From positions 1-64,000 of the forward strand of contig SDWH01000009.1 of the NCBI GenBank assembly GCA_019550975.1: a stretch of DNA of 64,000 nucleotides, written 5' to 3'. This DNA comes from Bacteroidales bacterium SW299. Lineage in GTDB: Bacteria; Bacteroidota; Bacteroidia; Bacteroidales; Bacteroidaceae. Below, piece after piece: positions 28,696-37,840 of this stretch; position 1 is the stretch's first letter, and the number at the start of each line of letters is the position of its first letter. A program made the position numbers and the translations under genes. The notes below the pieces were generated by a model. The model did not search any database, was not told the origin of the DNA, and saw nothing but the letters and a program-made list of their open reading frames with translations.

Positions 28696-29429
28696 ATCGA
28701 TTCTTTCTTGTGCAGACTTAGTGATTGCAGCAGCTGGCATGTTGCCTTGTCGGCGGCTGCATTTATCCATTCCTTAAAAACGGACAAGGAGTGCAGGTCG
28801 CTTCCTGCCAGATCATAAAATCCTTTCTTCAGCAGGATGCAGGCTCTGCGCTGAGATTCCACCCCGAACTCGCCGGCCAGTGACGTGACGTCCAGCTGCA
28901 TCCTGACTCCTCTGTTCCGCAAGTTCTCGTAGTCCGACATCTCCATATACCGGTATCGCTCCGGATGGGCAAGCAAGACGGTGTATCCTTTCTGACTTAT
29001 CCGCTTCAGCAGCTTGTCGAACATTAGCGGAGGACTGAAATAAGACGTTTCTACCAGCAGGTGACGGCTGTCGGCGACAGTAAGCAAATCTCCGGCCTCC
29101 AGCCGTTCGGAGAAACATGCATCCAGCATGTATTCAGCTCCCAGATGCAGCGACACCGGATTCGGACCGCATACCGCCTGATAAGCGGCTGTCAGGTCAT
29201 AAAACCTTTCGCGCAAAGCGGAAGTCGCATTCGGGCAATCCTCCATGACATGAGGCGTAAGCCACACCGCACGAACTCCCCACCGTTCGTATGCTTTCAG
29301 CACTTCTACGGCTTGCTTCATGTCTTCGATGCCATCGTCTACACCCGGAAGTATATGCGTATGATAGTCCGTTGCCCCATTCAGCCATTTTTTGCCGACG
29401 GATGCTCTTGGTTTGTTAAAAGGCCACAT
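28692..29429 (-). CDS. CpsB/YwqE-type tyrosine-protein phosphatase (PHP fold)
   Basis: A 245-residue metal-dependent phosphatase, first gene of the EPS operon. I start it at the ATG at 29429; a TTG 15 bases upstream is less likely. PHP-fold motifs are DYHTHILPGVDDGIEDM (metal-binding His-X-His and Asp), LTPHVM, VETSYFSPP, LLAHPERYRYM and LAGSDLHS. CpsB/YwqE enzymes dephosphorylate the tyrosine tail of the cognate BY-kinase, here the product of 25488-27875. The 5' leader up to the proposed invertible promoter is about 300 bases, with no UpxY-type antiterminator gene in it. Confidence 0.92.
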   Translation of the reverse strand: MWPFNKPRASVGKKWLNGATDYHTHILPGVDDGIEDMKQAVEVLKAYERWGVRAVWLTPHVMEDCPNATSALRERFYDLTAAYQAVCGPNPVSLHLGAEYMLDACFSERLEAGDLLTVADSRHLLVETSYFSPPLMFDKLLKRISQKGYTVLLAHPERYRYMEMSDYENLRNRGVRMQLDVTSLAGEFGVESQRRACILLKKGFYDLAGSDLHSLSVFKEWINAAADKATCQLLQSLSLHKKESI

Positions 29430-29720
29430 CTTGTTATTATACAAAAGGTTTCATGGATATAAGGCTCCGTCATTCAGTCACAGTCCGCTGTAATAATTTT
29501 CCCACACCTGCCGTTCCTTCTTTGAGTAGCCCGCAGCGGATTATTCACGTTTCAGACAGACACATATCTCCTAATCCTGCCTGTTTCCGTAAACCGCACA
29601 AAAACAAGCAGTTAAACGTATCTCCCCACAATCTTCGAGTAATCTCCCCACTGACGTTCTTCATTTTTTATCTCCCGCAATTAATGCTTTCAGTACATCA
29701 GTCTTTCAGCCAAAATTGCG
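29430..29720. other. Leader region upstream of the EPS operon
   Basis: There is no convincing gene here: a short plus-strand frame (29453-29737) has no protein-like character. If the adjacent invertible promoter is turned ON, this would be the untranslated leader of the EPS transcript, about 300 bases long. No UpxY or UpxZ gene, which begin many Bacteroides capsule operons, is present. Confidence 0.6.
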
Positions 29721-29724
29721 ACCA

Positions 29725-29915
29725 TCTCCTAAGATGAGATAGATAGTCCTCTGAAGCACCTATATGACAGATGATTATCTTGTGCAGTACGTCATGGTTT
29801 CAGTCAACGGAAGAAATAGGGAAACAAGAAAAACACAAATAACTTTGTTAAAAACCGCTGAGAATCGAAATCTTTTTATACCTTTGTCCGGAAAAGTCCA
29901 TCTCATCTTAGGAGA
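29725..29915. promoter_or_regulatory. Proposed invertible promoter segment, OFF orientation
   Basis: A perfect 16-base inverted repeat (29725-29740 and 29900-29915) bounds 159 bases. Inside, near the right arm, is TACCTTTG at 29879-29886, a match to the Bacteroidetes -7 box TAnnTTTG, oriented rightward and away from the EPS operon. Inverting the segment would place that box at about 29754-29761 facing the CpsB gene at 29429. Bacteroides capsule promoters are known to invert between short repeats; the B. fragilis EPS promoter is turned by the tyrosine recombinase Tsr19. No -33 TTTG lies at the usual 19-21 base spacing; the nearest is 31 bases upstream. No recombinase gene is in the window. Confidence 0.7.
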
Positions 29916-29990
29916 ATGACCTTTCCGTAAAAAAATTCCACTAGTTCATCCGGCGAACATCAGAGCAACACAATTTCCCTCAATAACTTC

Positions 29991-30049
29991 ATCTCCAGCC
30001 TGGAGATTTGCATCTTTAGGCTGAAGACATATATCTTCAAGCTGGAGAT
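29991..30049. repeat. Three 17-base palindromes spaced at exactly 21 bases
   Basis: Imperfect palindromes ATCTCCAGCCTGGAGAT (29991-30007), ATCTTTAGGCTGAAGAC (30012-30028) and ATCTTCAAGCTGGAGAT (30033-30049) start 21 bases apart. The arms of the invertible segment next door share the form ATCTC...GAGAT. The spacing equals two helical turns, which suits a row of protein sites on one face of the DNA, though tandem RNA hairpins are also possible. Confidence 0.75.
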
Positions 30050-30128
30050 ACAGCGTTTCAGGGCACACCTGATCCTTTCAACAATGTTATTTGAGCCTTA
30101 TGCCAACCGCACGGCAGCTTTTTTACCT

Positions 30129-30136
30129 TATCTTTG
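30129..30136 (+). promoter_or_regulatory. -7 promoter box for the flavodoxin-family gene
   Basis: TATCTTTG matches the Bacteroidetes -7 consensus TAnnTTTG and lies 55 bases before the ATG at 30192. No matching -33 TTTG at standard spacing was seen. Confidence 0.6.
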
Positions 30137-30191
30137 CACCGCCGACAAACAGATCGGCATGATTCTATAAACTTTATAACAGCAAAAAAGA

Positions 30192-30806
30192 ATGAAAGTA
30201 TTATTGATTAACGGAAGTCCGCGGAGCAAGGGAAACACCAGCATCGCCCTGACAGAAGCGGCGAAAGCCTTGCAAGCAAACGGAATAGAAACGGAAATAA
30301 TCTCTATCGGCACAAAGGCCGTGCAGGGATGCATCGCCTGCAACCGCTGTGCGGAGCTGGGCAGATGCGTGTTCAAGGATGAACTATATAATAAGGTAAG
30401 GGAAAAGCTGGAAACGGCAGACGGCATCATAATCGGCTCGCCGGTCTATTATGCCGGACCGAACGGCTCGCTCTGTGCGCTGCTCGACAGACTGTTTTAT
30501 TCCGCATCGTCTTTGCTGCAATACAAACCCGCGGCATCGGTGGCCGTATGCCGGCGTGGAGGAGCGAGCGCCACGTTCGACCGACTGAACAAGTATTTTA
30601 CAATCAGCAACATGCCTGTCGTAAGTTCACAATACTGGAACAGCGTACACGGACGGCTGCCGGGTGAAGCCTCGCAAGATGCCGAGGGATTGCAGACCAT
30701 GCGCACGCTGGGAAACAATATGGCATGGATGCTGAAAAGCCTGAAGAACGGAGGACAGCAGGTGCCTGAAAAAGAAAAAGGCATCATGACGAGCTTCATA
30801 CGCTGA
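30192..30806 (+). CDS. Flavodoxin/NADPH-dependent FMN reductase family protein
   Basis: A 204-residue cytoplasmic flavoprotein. The N-terminus [20 protein letters not shown] is the FMN-phosphate-binding loop of this family. [14 protein letters not shown] (near residues 46-59) has the spacing C-X2-C-X2-C-X5-C, as in iron-sulfur flavoprotein-like members, so it could carry an Fe-S cluster or use redox cysteines. [24 protein letters not shown] follows. It would pass electrons from NAD(P)H through FMN; the physiological acceptor is unknown. It stands alone, with its own promoter box and a following hairpin. Confidence 0.88.
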   Translation: MKVLLINGSPRSKGNTSIALTEAAKALQANGIETEIISIGTKAVQGCIACNRCAELGRCVFKDELYNKVREKLETADGIIIGSPVYYAGPNGSLCALLDRLFYSASSLLQYKPAASVAVCRRGGASATFDRLNKYFTISNMPVVSSQYWNSVHGRLPGEASQDAEGLQTMRTLGNNMAWMLKSLKNGGQQVPEKEKGIMTSFIR

Positions 30807-30844
30807 CACGGAAGGATGTCCTTTTCAGTTTCTACGGAAACGGG

Positions 30845-30891
30845 TTGCGGAAGGCCAGCAGGGTCCGGAGTGCCTTGCCGCAATTATTTTT
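30845..30891 (+). terminator. Terminator after the flavodoxin-family gene
   Basis: TTGCGGAAGGC (30845-30855) pairs with GCCTTGCCGCAA (30872-30883), with one bulged base, followed by TTATTTTT. It lies 39 bases past the stop codon and before the guaA promoter box. Confidence 0.7.
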
Positions 30892-30934
30892 CACGAAAAA
30901 CAACCGCCGAATAGAATATCTGAATATTTCTCAG

Positions 30935-30942
30935 TATCTTTG
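30935..30942 (+). promoter_or_regulatory. -7 promoter box for guaA
   Basis: TATCTTTG matches TAnnTTTG and lies 34 bases before the guaA ATG at 30976. Confidence 0.65.
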
Positions 30943-30975
30943 CAGGCATTACGAACATTTTTTACATTACACAAT

Positions 30976-32529
30976 ATGCAGGAAAAAATTATCATCCTTG
31001 ACTTCGGCTCACAGACCACACAGCTTATCGGACGCCGTGTGCGTGAACTGAACATGTATTGCGAAATTGTTCCCTACAACAAGTTTCCTCATGACGACCC
31101 GTCGGTTATCGGCGTCATCCTCTCGGGAAGCCCTTTCTCCGTATACGACGAAAAGGCTTTCAAGGTTGATCTGACAGGCATCCGGGGCAAATATCCCATT
31201 CTGGGCATCTGCTACGGAGCACAGTTCATGGCGTATGTCAACGGAGGAAAAGTGGAACCGGCCAACACCCGCGAGTACGGGCGCGCGCATCTGGCGGAAT
31301 TCGACAGCCAGAACCCGCTGCTGAAGGGAATCCGCAAGAACTCGCAGGTATGGATGAGCCACGGCGATACCATCACGGCTCTTCCGGACAATTTCGGAAT
31401 AATCGCTTCGACCGACAAGGTTGCAGTGGCCGCTTATCAGGCAAAGAATGAAAAGCTCTGGGGAGTGCAGTTCCATCCGGAAGTTTACCACACGGAAGAC
31501 GGAACGCAGATTCTGAAGAACTTTGTGGTTGACATCTGCGGAGGAAAGCAGGACTGGAGCGCGGCCTCGTTCATCGAAACTACGGTTGCAGCCCTGAAGG
31601 AACAGGTGGGCGACGACAAAGTGGTGCTCGGACTGAGCGGAGGCGTTGACTCGTCAGTGGCAGCCGTATTGCTGAACAAGGCTATCGGGAAAAATCTGAC
31701 CTGTATCTTCGTGGATCATGGCATGCTCCGCAAAAACGAGTTCAAGAACGTGCTGCACGATTATGAGTGCCTCGGACTGAACGTGATCGGCGTGGATGCC
31801 AGCGAAAAGTTCTTTACCGAACTGGCCGGAGTGACCGAACCGGAACGCAAGCGCAAAATTATCGGAAAAGGCTTCATCGATGTGTTCGACGAAGAGGCGC
31901 ACAAGATAAAGGACGTGAAGTGGCTGGCGCAGGGAACAATCTATCCCGACTGCATCGAATCGCTCTCCATCACCGGAACCGTGATCAAGAGCCATCACAA
32001 TGTGGGCGGCCTGCCTGAAAAGATGAACCTGAAACTCTGCGAGCCGCTGCGCCTGCTGTTCAAGGATGAAGTGCGCCGCGTAGGACGCGAACTGGGAATG
32101 CCGGAACACCTGATTACCCGCCATCCTTTCCCGGGACCGGGTCTGGCTGTCCGCATTCTGGGCGACATCACACGCGAAAAGGTACGCATCCTTCAGGATG
32201 CCGACGACATCTTCATCCAGGGCCTGCGCGACTGGAAGACAAAGGACGCCGATGGAAAAGAAACGTCACTTTACGACCAGGTATGGCAAGCCGGAGTTAT
32301 CCTGCTTCCCGTGCAGAGTGTGGGCGTGATGGGCGACGAACGTACTTATGAGCGTGCGGTTGCCCTGCGTGCCGTAACCAGCACAGACGCTATGACAGCC
32401 GACTGGGCGCACTTGCCTTACGATTTCATGGCAAAGGTTTCCAACGACATCATCAACAAGGTGAAAGGGGTAAACCGCGTATGCTATGACATTTCGTCAA
32501 AACCGCCTGCCACAATCGAGTGGGAATAA
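30976..32529 (+). CDS. guaA: GMP synthase (glutamine-hydrolysing)
   Basis: A 517-residue enzyme converting XMP, ATP and glutamine to GMP, the last step of guanine nucleotide synthesis. The ATG at 30976 ([13 protein letters not shown]) is the family start; the longer frame from 30940 begins inside the promoter. The N-terminal class I amidotransferase has GICYGAQ with nucleophile Cys79, and FHPE with His167 and Glu169. The ATP-pyrophosphatase domain has the P-loop [12 protein letters not shown] (219-230). The C-terminal dimerisation domain ends in the usual [17 protein letters not shown]. Length and all motifs are normal. Confidence 0.98.
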   Translation: MQEKIIILDFGSQTTQLIGRRVRELNMYCEIVPYNKFPHDDPSVIGVILSGSPFSVYDEKAFKVDLTGIRGKYPILGICYGAQFMAYVNGGKVEPANTREYGRAHLAEFDSQNPLLKGIRKNSQVWMSHGDTITALPDNFGIIASTDKVAVAAYQAKNEKLWGVQFHPEVYHTEDGTQILKNFVVDICGGKQDWSAASFIETTVAALKEQVGDDKVVLGLSGGVDSSVAAVLLNKAIGKNLTCIFVDHGMLRKNEFKNVLHDYECLGLNVIGVDASEKFFTELAGVTEPERKRKIIGKGFIDVFDEEAHKIKDVKWLAQGTIYPDCIESLSITGTVIKSHHNVGGLPEKMNLKLCEPLRLLFKDEVRRVGRELGMPEHLITRHPFPGPGLAVRILGDITREKVRILQDADDIFIQGLRDWKTKDADGKETSLYDQVWQAGVILLPVQSVGVMGDERTYERAVALRAVTSTDAMTADWAHLPYDFMAKVSNDIINKVKGVNRVCYDISSKPPATIEWE

Positions 32530-32560
32530 CATTTTCCCGCTCTTGACGCAATAAGGAAAG

Positions 32561-32604
32561 GTGCGCCGGAAACTGGTTCAGACCAGCCCGGCGCACTTTT
32601 TTTT
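32561..32604 (+). terminator. guaA terminator
   Basis: GTGCGCCGG (32561-32569) pairs with CCGGCGCAC (32588-32596), followed by eight T residues. It begins 32 bases past the guaA stop, in the gap between guaA and the convergent transglycosylase gene. Confidence 0.9.
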
Positions 32605-32628
32605 CATTTCAGCCGGACGACGCTCGCC

Positions 32629-34572
32629 TTATTCCCGGACAGAATCCGAATTCCCGGCAGAAAGCTTGCCGGCAAAATACCGTTTCGCCTCCCCTCTCAG
32701 GATAACTTTGGAAATGTCTATCCCCGCAGCTTCCGCCTCCGAAATCACACCTTTCGCAACAAGCCGCCTGCCTATCAGACGGAAATATCCTTCCTGCGTG
32801 TCCTTCAGCCGTCCGTCTTCCGTAAACGACCACATGAAATGCTTCGGCCTTGGAATGATGGAAGCCAGGAAGATGGATTCTTCCAGCGTAAGGGCGGAAG
32901 GGCGTTTCGCAAAATAATAGTCTGCCGCCTCGCATATTCCATAAATCATCGGCCCCCACTCGGCTATATTCAGATACACTTCATACATCCGCTCTTTCGA
33001 TGTCAGGCGGCCCGTTTCAATCACCCAGACAATCAGCGCCTCTTCAAGCTTGCGCGCCAGATTCTTGTTGCGGTTCAAAAACACATTCTTCACCAGCTGC
33101 ATCGAAATGGTGCTCCCTCCCCGTGCGAACTTGCGTTTCTTGAGATCGTAAATCATCGCCTCGCGCAACGCGTCGGTCAGAAAGCCCTGATGATAGAAGA
33201 AGGCTCCGTCTTCGCTCTGGAGTACAGCCGTCTGCATGGTCAGGGGAATGCTGTCGAGAGGCACAAAGTGATTCCACGAAGGTCCCACGGCAAAAGTGCG
33301 CACAGGACTCCCGCCTTCATAGGCCGTATATTCAAACTCTCCGGACATCTTCCGCAGATCCGAACGACCGAACTGAAGAATCCTGAAATCTTTTGACTCC
33401 AGCCGCGAGTCAAACTTCAGGCTGTCAAGCAAAGAAAAATCTACGTCAACGAATCCCCTGTACGCCAGTTCGCCGCTCACACGCATACCGTCCAGATGCT
33501 CGAACAGTCCCTCGGGAAGGGACGAAAACAGTTCGTCGGCAGGAAACCACGGCTTGTTGACCGAGGCCGTAAAGTGCCAGCCGAAAATGCCTTCCGCAGG
33601 CTGACCGTTCTTCTCCGCCCGCAAAAAAGGATGAAAAGCCAGCTTGTTGAAGCGGACCGTGCTGGCACTGTCAAGCTCAACGGCGTCCTTCTCCACAGAA
33701 ATCCGGAAATCAATCGCTCCGTCATTCAGATTGACCGCCGAGGGAGAAAGCCTCCAATGACAGACTTCCAGACCTGCCACCTGCGCCTGGCCCGACAAGC
33801 GGACGCTCTCTCCTTTCCGCTCCTGCACAAACCGGCAGTACAGACTGTCGAACTTGATTTCCGCTCCCAGCCGCCGCTTGAGGTAAGGTACGGTCAGGTC
33901 GGGCGCGCTGACAGAAAGCGCAAGCCTGCGTTCCGCCGAATTGACTTCTCCTTTTGTCTGCCAGAGCTGGGTGTGCCCGTCTTCTTCAAAGGCAACTTTG
34001 CTCTCAAAACGATGGTTGCGGATGACAAACTCCGGGATGCTGAGCCGCACGGAATTGCTGTCTTTCCGCTCAGCGATGTCAATATCCGTCAGCCGGGCAT
34101 CTGCCGGAAGCAGATCAAACAAGGCATCCAGCAGCAGTTCCGTCTTGCGCGCATAGTCCGTTTCCGCGTGACTCCCGGCTGTCCCGGACTGATTCACGAA
34201 CAGGAAATCATAGTTGGCCGCTTCCTTTTCCTTGAGGAAGTTTACCCTCAGGCCGTCCATGCTTACGCGTTCCACGTCAACCCTTCCGGCCAGCAGCTTC
34301 CATGCGCTGAGCTCCAGTTTGAGCGAGCGGAGGGCCAGCAGCGTATCTCTCTGCCTGGGAAGCACATACAATCCTTCCAGCGAAACCTCGTCCAGTCCGT
34401 CAAACTGCAATTTGCCGTAGCCGATGTCAATCCGCATCCTTTCCTCCAGACCTGCAATCTTCTTGTCCGCCACATTCCGCAGAAACTGGCTGCGGAAAGC
34501 GAAAAGAACTGCACATACGGCCAACGCCGATGCAGCAGCGATTATCCCTATTTTCCGTTTCTTTGAAATCAT
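32629..34572 (-). CDS. GT51 peptidoglycan transglycosylase with AsmA-like N-terminal half
   Basis: A 647-residue membrane-anchored protein. One N-terminal helix (about 8-26) is followed by some 400 residues of beta-rich sequence with the look of AsmA/DUF748-type repeats (GLYVLPRQRDTLLALRSLKLELSAWKLLAGRVDVERVSMDGLRV). The last 200 residues are a GT51 domain: LQSEDGAFFYHQGF with catalytic Glu near 454, GGSTISMQLVKN (485-496; Met where many relatives have Gln), RKLEEALIVWVIE, EVYLNIAEWG. No transpeptidase domain follows, so it is a monofunctional glycan polymerase like MtgA with a large periplasmic extension. It is convergent with guaA. Confidence 0.85.
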   Translation of the reverse strand: MISKKRKIGIIAAASALAVCAVLFAFRSQFLRNVADKKIAGLEERMRIDIGYGKLQFDGLDEVSLEGLYVLPRQRDTLLALRSLKLELSAWKLLAGRVDVERVSMDGLRVNFLKEKEAANYDFLFVNQSGTAGSHAETDYARKTELLLDALFDLLPADARLTDIDIAERKDSNSVRLSIPEFVIRNHRFESKVAFEEDGHTQLWQTKGEVNSAERRLALSVSAPDLTVPYLKRRLGAEIKFDSLYCRFVQERKGESVRLSGQAQVAGLEVCHWRLSPSAVNLNDGAIDFRISVEKDAVELDSASTVRFNKLAFHPFLRAEKNGQPAEGIFGWHFTASVNKPWFPADELFSSLPEGLFEHLDGMRVSGELAYRGFVDVDFSLLDSLKFDSRLESKDFRILQFGRSDLRKMSGEFEYTAYEGGSPVRTFAVGPSWNHFVPLDSIPLTMQTAVLQSEDGAFFYHQGFLTDALREAMIYDLKKRKFARGGSTISMQLVKNVFLNRNKNLARKLEEALIVWVIETGRLTSKERMYEVYLNIAEWGPMIYGICEAADYYFAKRPSALTLEESIFLASIIPRPKHFMWSFTEDGRLKDTQEGYFRLIGRRLVAKGVISEAEAAGIDISKVILRGEAKRYFAGKLSAGNSDSVRE

Positions 34573-34603
34573 TTTCCAATGCTTCTAAAAATCCACATCG
34601 ATG

Positions 34604-34611
34604 CAAATATA
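34604..34611 (-). promoter_or_regulatory. -7 promoter box for the GT51 gene
   Basis: On the minus strand TATATTTG fits TAnnTTTG, 31 bases before the ATG at 34572. Confidence 0.55.
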
Positions 34612-34647
34612 GTCCATAAACGGCAATATCGCACACCGGCAATGCGA

Positions 34648-35427
34648 TTATTTCAACATTGCTAACTCTTGAATATCAAGCAGACGAAATTTTGTTCCGG
34701 TAATCTCATCCAAACTCTCAGCAGAAGCATGAAAATGACCGTAGAACCAGTTGGAAAGAGGATGTCCATTTTCAATAAGCCATTCATACAACCGGGTAAG
34801 ATCTTTCCGTTCCTTATCCAAATCGGAAGCCAATTCTTCATCGTTGGCACAGAAATGTTCCACATCGCCCTTGGTTAGCGGAGGACAGAAATCCGGTGCG
34901 GAATGAGTGATTACCGTATCAACCTTTATATTTTCAATTTCAAGGATTCGCAACTGTTCTTCATCATACCTGAAATACTCGTCTTTCCAGTACAAAGGCA
35001 ACCGCTTTTTGCCAAAAATCCGATTATAGTCCATTTGCGAAAGCCTGAATTGCCTGTCAATGGAAACGGCACCGCCCACGCATAGAACATTGTGGCCTTT
35101 CGTATGTACAAGAGTATAATCCGGCAAGGTTTTCATATACGGATAATCAATCAGTTCCTTGTCAAAGAACAATGGGTCATCATGATTACCACGTACCATG
35201 AGCAGAAGCACGTTTTGCTTTTCCAACTTCTTATGCAGTTTCCGTTTATACAGGTCATCATAATACGCCAGTTTGTTGAACCCGAATCCGCAATCCCCGG
35301 CTACAATGACAATCGCATTCTCCATTCCTTTCTGCACGACATTGAAAGCGAGCGTTTCAAACTCGCCATGAATGTCGCCGCATACTGCAACAAAATCTTC
35401 CCTGTATGATAAGTTAAGGTATTGCAT
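34648..35427 (-). CDS. Calcineurin-like metallophosphoesterase in DUF262 cluster
   Basis: A 259-residue phosphoesterase. I take the ATG at 35427, two bases after the DUF262 gene stop; the longer frame would start with TTG. All metallophosphatase motifs are seen: CGDIHGEFE (near residue 17), AGDCGFG, MVRGNHDD, ITHSAP and YGHFHAS. The family hydrolyses phosphomonoesters, phosphodiesters or nucleotides with two metal ions. Tight linkage to two DUF262 genes suggests a role in the same system, for example removing a nucleotide signal or processing nucleic acid ends, but a free-standing housekeeping phosphatase caught beside the island is also possible. Confidence 0.88.
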   Translation of the reverse strand: MQYLNLSYREDFVAVCGDIHGEFETLAFNVVQKGMENAIVIVAGDCGFGFNKLAYYDDLYKRKLHKKLEKQNVLLLMVRGNHDDPLFFDKELIDYPYMKTLPDYTLVHTKGHNVLCVGGAVSIDRQFRLSQMDYNRIFGKKRLPLYWKDEYFRYDEEQLRILEIENIKVDTVITHSAPDFCPPLTKGDVEHFCANDEELASDLDKERKDLTRLYEWLIENGHPLSNWFYGHFHASAESLDEITGTKFRLLDIQELAMLK

Positions 35428-35429
35428 TA

Positions 35430-37838
35430 TCAACCAAAAACTTTTTTGTATTCCATGTAATCGTTAATACACCGTTCTAATTCTCTTGTTAAATCCTCTG
35501 TAGTATTTATTAGACAGGCGTCTATTACCAATTTATCTGTAAAAGGAGTTTTCTTATCAATAAGACGAATATCTCCTTCATACATGTCAATCCATCCCCA
35601 CGATTGCCAACGAAACCAATATGAAATAGATTTATATACATATTCAAACTGTATGTTTCGCCCCCAAAAGAAATCACAATTTTCGATTTTTTGGTCAGTG
35701 TATATATAGCCTTTCTGTTTATCGTTACAAGATATTTTACCTTCATATAATGAAGACAGAATTTCGTTTCGCTTGTTCGCTATTATATACTTTTTCCAGT
35801 CAGCCTTTACATTATATGGGTATAAAACATAATTATCATATCGCCAGTTCAGACTGCATCCTTTCTCTATATGTTCCAATAGCTTAGTAGTAACAAGTTC
35901 TTCTTGCACTTTTTTCTGCATAGTTTCATATTGAGATTCAAAACTCACCAGGCAAGAATAATAATCAGTTTCAATTTCAATATTATCCGAAATTAAAATC
36001 TCATGGATAGGTTTAATCCATTTCTTGTCCAACAAGACAGTTCTCCAGGAGTCATCAGCATTATCAAAAGTCATACCCCAAAATAAAGACCAATCCGTAA
36101 ACTTGCTAATGAAGTAACGCAATAGCATGGTATCTTTTTGATACGCACCCTCCTTGCCAAAGAACACTTGTGCATTGTTCCATTTCTGATTAAAATTCCC
36201 CCAATCCAATTCGCCATTTTCATTACGGAACAGGAAACGTACCGCTCCTTTGAAGAAGGCATATTTCTCTGCTGATACAATTACTTCCTCCCATTTGATA
36301 TCCTCGATAATCTTCTTAGCTTTTTCACGTTCCTCGTTTTGTTGCTCTGATGCAACATTCGATTTTATAATTTCATCAGAAGCCAAAAATCCATAAATGT
36401 CATGGCTATGTAAGCCCAATTCATCGACAAGCCTTAGGCTACCAATCATTGACTCGATGCTGTTGATATTTCCATTTGCTACTAAATTCCAAACTATGCG
36501 CATCCAACACTTGAAACTTCTTTCTTCATATTTACCCAGTTCAAAATATCTGCAAATAGCATGAAAAACAACTCTTTGAGGTTGAGTTAAAACGGTTATA
36601 GAATTATCCTTATACTCTGGAATGAAACGAAAATCATCTTGTTCATCCCATAAAGGAAGAAACTCCTTTTGTATATCTTTTAAAGATTCTTCTTTTCTAT
36701 CAGAGATGAAAGAATGAAAATTCTCCAATGTCGTTTGCAACTTCTCCAATACCGCTTCTAATGACGAGATTTTATAAAATTCAAAATTTGTATATTGAAG
36801 TGCCGTATCATTTCCTTTATTCCCATACAAATGACAAAAACTTTTGTTTCCTTCAGCTTCATCCGCAGAATTTAATCCTAAGATCAGACTGTTCAATATA
36901 TATCGGTTTAGGAAGGCAAAATAGATTTCATCTATTCGTTTTGACTCGGATCTGTTTCTCCAGAATATATCAGTCCATGTGGTATCCATCTTTATTGGAA
37001 TACCATTGGCTTCATTTGACAGGCTTTTCCATTTACTGTTATCCTGTTCACTTTCTGCCTGCTCCAGAATAAACCCGATCAAATCGGCCTTGAAGTTCTC
37101 GAACATGGTCAACTGTTTGCCGCGGGCATTCATTTTAATATAAAGATCATCGGAAAGACCAAACTTCTCTAAAGGCAAATAATAAAATACGATCGGAGAA
37201 TCACTGGACAATTCTGTCCAGTAGTATTCAAACCTTTCAAGACTTGTTTCACCAAACAGTTCCTCTATACCGTCTATGATATCCTCGCCTTTTTTATTGT
37301 TGATTTTCGTACCTCCAAGCATTCTCAGCATGGATTGGATGGTAGGATCTTGTTTCCATGCTGAATAGAACCAAGTTTGCCTTGTGATAAATTCAACAAT
37401 ATTCATTTGTGAGCATCCACTTGAATACTTACAATGAGCGCAAATGAATGTCTTGAAATTATTTTCATCACACAAATGTTCGCAAAATTCACGGGATGAA
37501 ATTCTTGTTTCGTAAGTAAAGTTCTTTAAAATACAACCGACTTTTCCCAACTTTCCTGCTCTTAGTGCTATGTACCAATGTAATAGCCACAACGTAGTCA
37601 ATCGTTGCTGACCATCCAGAGGTTGCAATTTCCCGTTTTCGACAGAACCATATACAAAATCAAGTTTTAATTCCTTCTCATCATCTTCTTCGTCTAAGGC
37701 TTCTTTCAGATTCGCCAGAAAACCTTGGCGCAAGTATTCTTTACCTAATCTTCCCTGTGCGTAATCACGTTGTATAATAGGAATCTCGATTTTGTTTTTC
37801 TGTATGAAACTCCAAAATGTTATCTTATTTCCTGTCAT
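35430..37838 (-). CDS. Large DUF262-domain protein (GmrSD/ParB-like NTPase fold)
   Basis: An 802-residue protein with an N-terminal DUF262 domain: IPIIQRDYAQGR (19-30), LDFVYGSVENG and LQPLDGQQRLTTLWLLHW (71-88), whose DGQQR is the family signature. DUF262 binds and hydrolyses NTP in GmrSD and SspE-type nucleases that act on modified DNA. A CAHC...C segment (near residues 131-141) could bind a metal. The remaining 600 residues show no HNH motif that I recognise, unlike the neighbour at 37841. The start is supported by a strong GGAGG Shine-Dalgarno contributed by the last codons of the upstream gene; the two genes are 2 bases apart. Confidence 0.85.
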   Translation of the reverse strand: MTGNKITFWSFIQKNKIEIPIIQRDYAQGRLGKEYLRQGFLANLKEALDEEDDEKELKLDFVYGSVENGKLQPLDGQQRLTTLWLLHWYIALRAGKLGKVGCILKNFTYETRISSREFCEHLCDENNFKTFICAHCKYSSGCSQMNIVEFITRQTWFYSAWKQDPTIQSMLRMLGGTKINNKKGEDIIDGIEELFGETSLERFEYYWTELSSDSPIVFYYLPLEKFGLSDDLYIKMNARGKQLTMFENFKADLIGFILEQAESEQDNSKWKSLSNEANGIPIKMDTTWTDIFWRNRSESKRIDEIYFAFLNRYILNSLILGLNSADEAEGNKSFCHLYGNKGNDTALQYTNFEFYKISSLEAVLEKLQTTLENFHSFISDRKEESLKDIQKEFLPLWDEQDDFRFIPEYKDNSITVLTQPQRVVFHAICRYFELGKYEERSFKCWMRIVWNLVANGNINSIESMIGSLRLVDELGLHSHDIYGFLASDEIIKSNVASEQQNEEREKAKKIIEDIKWEEVIVSAEKYAFFKGAVRFLFRNENGELDWGNFNQKWNNAQVFFGKEGAYQKDTMLLRYFISKFTDWSLFWGMTFDNADDSWRTVLLDKKWIKPIHEILISDNIEIETDYYSCLVSFESQYETMQKKVQEELVTTKLLEHIEKGCSLNWRYDNYVLYPYNVKADWKKYIIANKRNEILSSLYEGKISCNDKQKGYIYTDQKIENCDFFWGRNIQFEYVYKSISYWFRWQSWGWIDMYEGDIRLIDKKTPFTDKLVIDACLINTTEDLTRELERCINDYMEYKKVFG

Positions 37839-37840
37839 AA

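Noticed and set aside
29453..29737. 94-codon plus-strand frame upstream of the EPS operon
   Set aside because: Low-complexity, no family resemblance, and it runs into the inverted-repeat arm; better explained as a leader/regulatory region.
29844..29847. TTTG as the -33 box of the invertible promoter
   Set aside because: It is 31 bases from the -7 box, outside the usual 19-21; I keep the -7 call but not this pairing.
33496..34566. 356-codon plus-strand frame opposite the GT51 gene
   Set aside because: Shadow of the transglycosylase gene; no recognisable domain.
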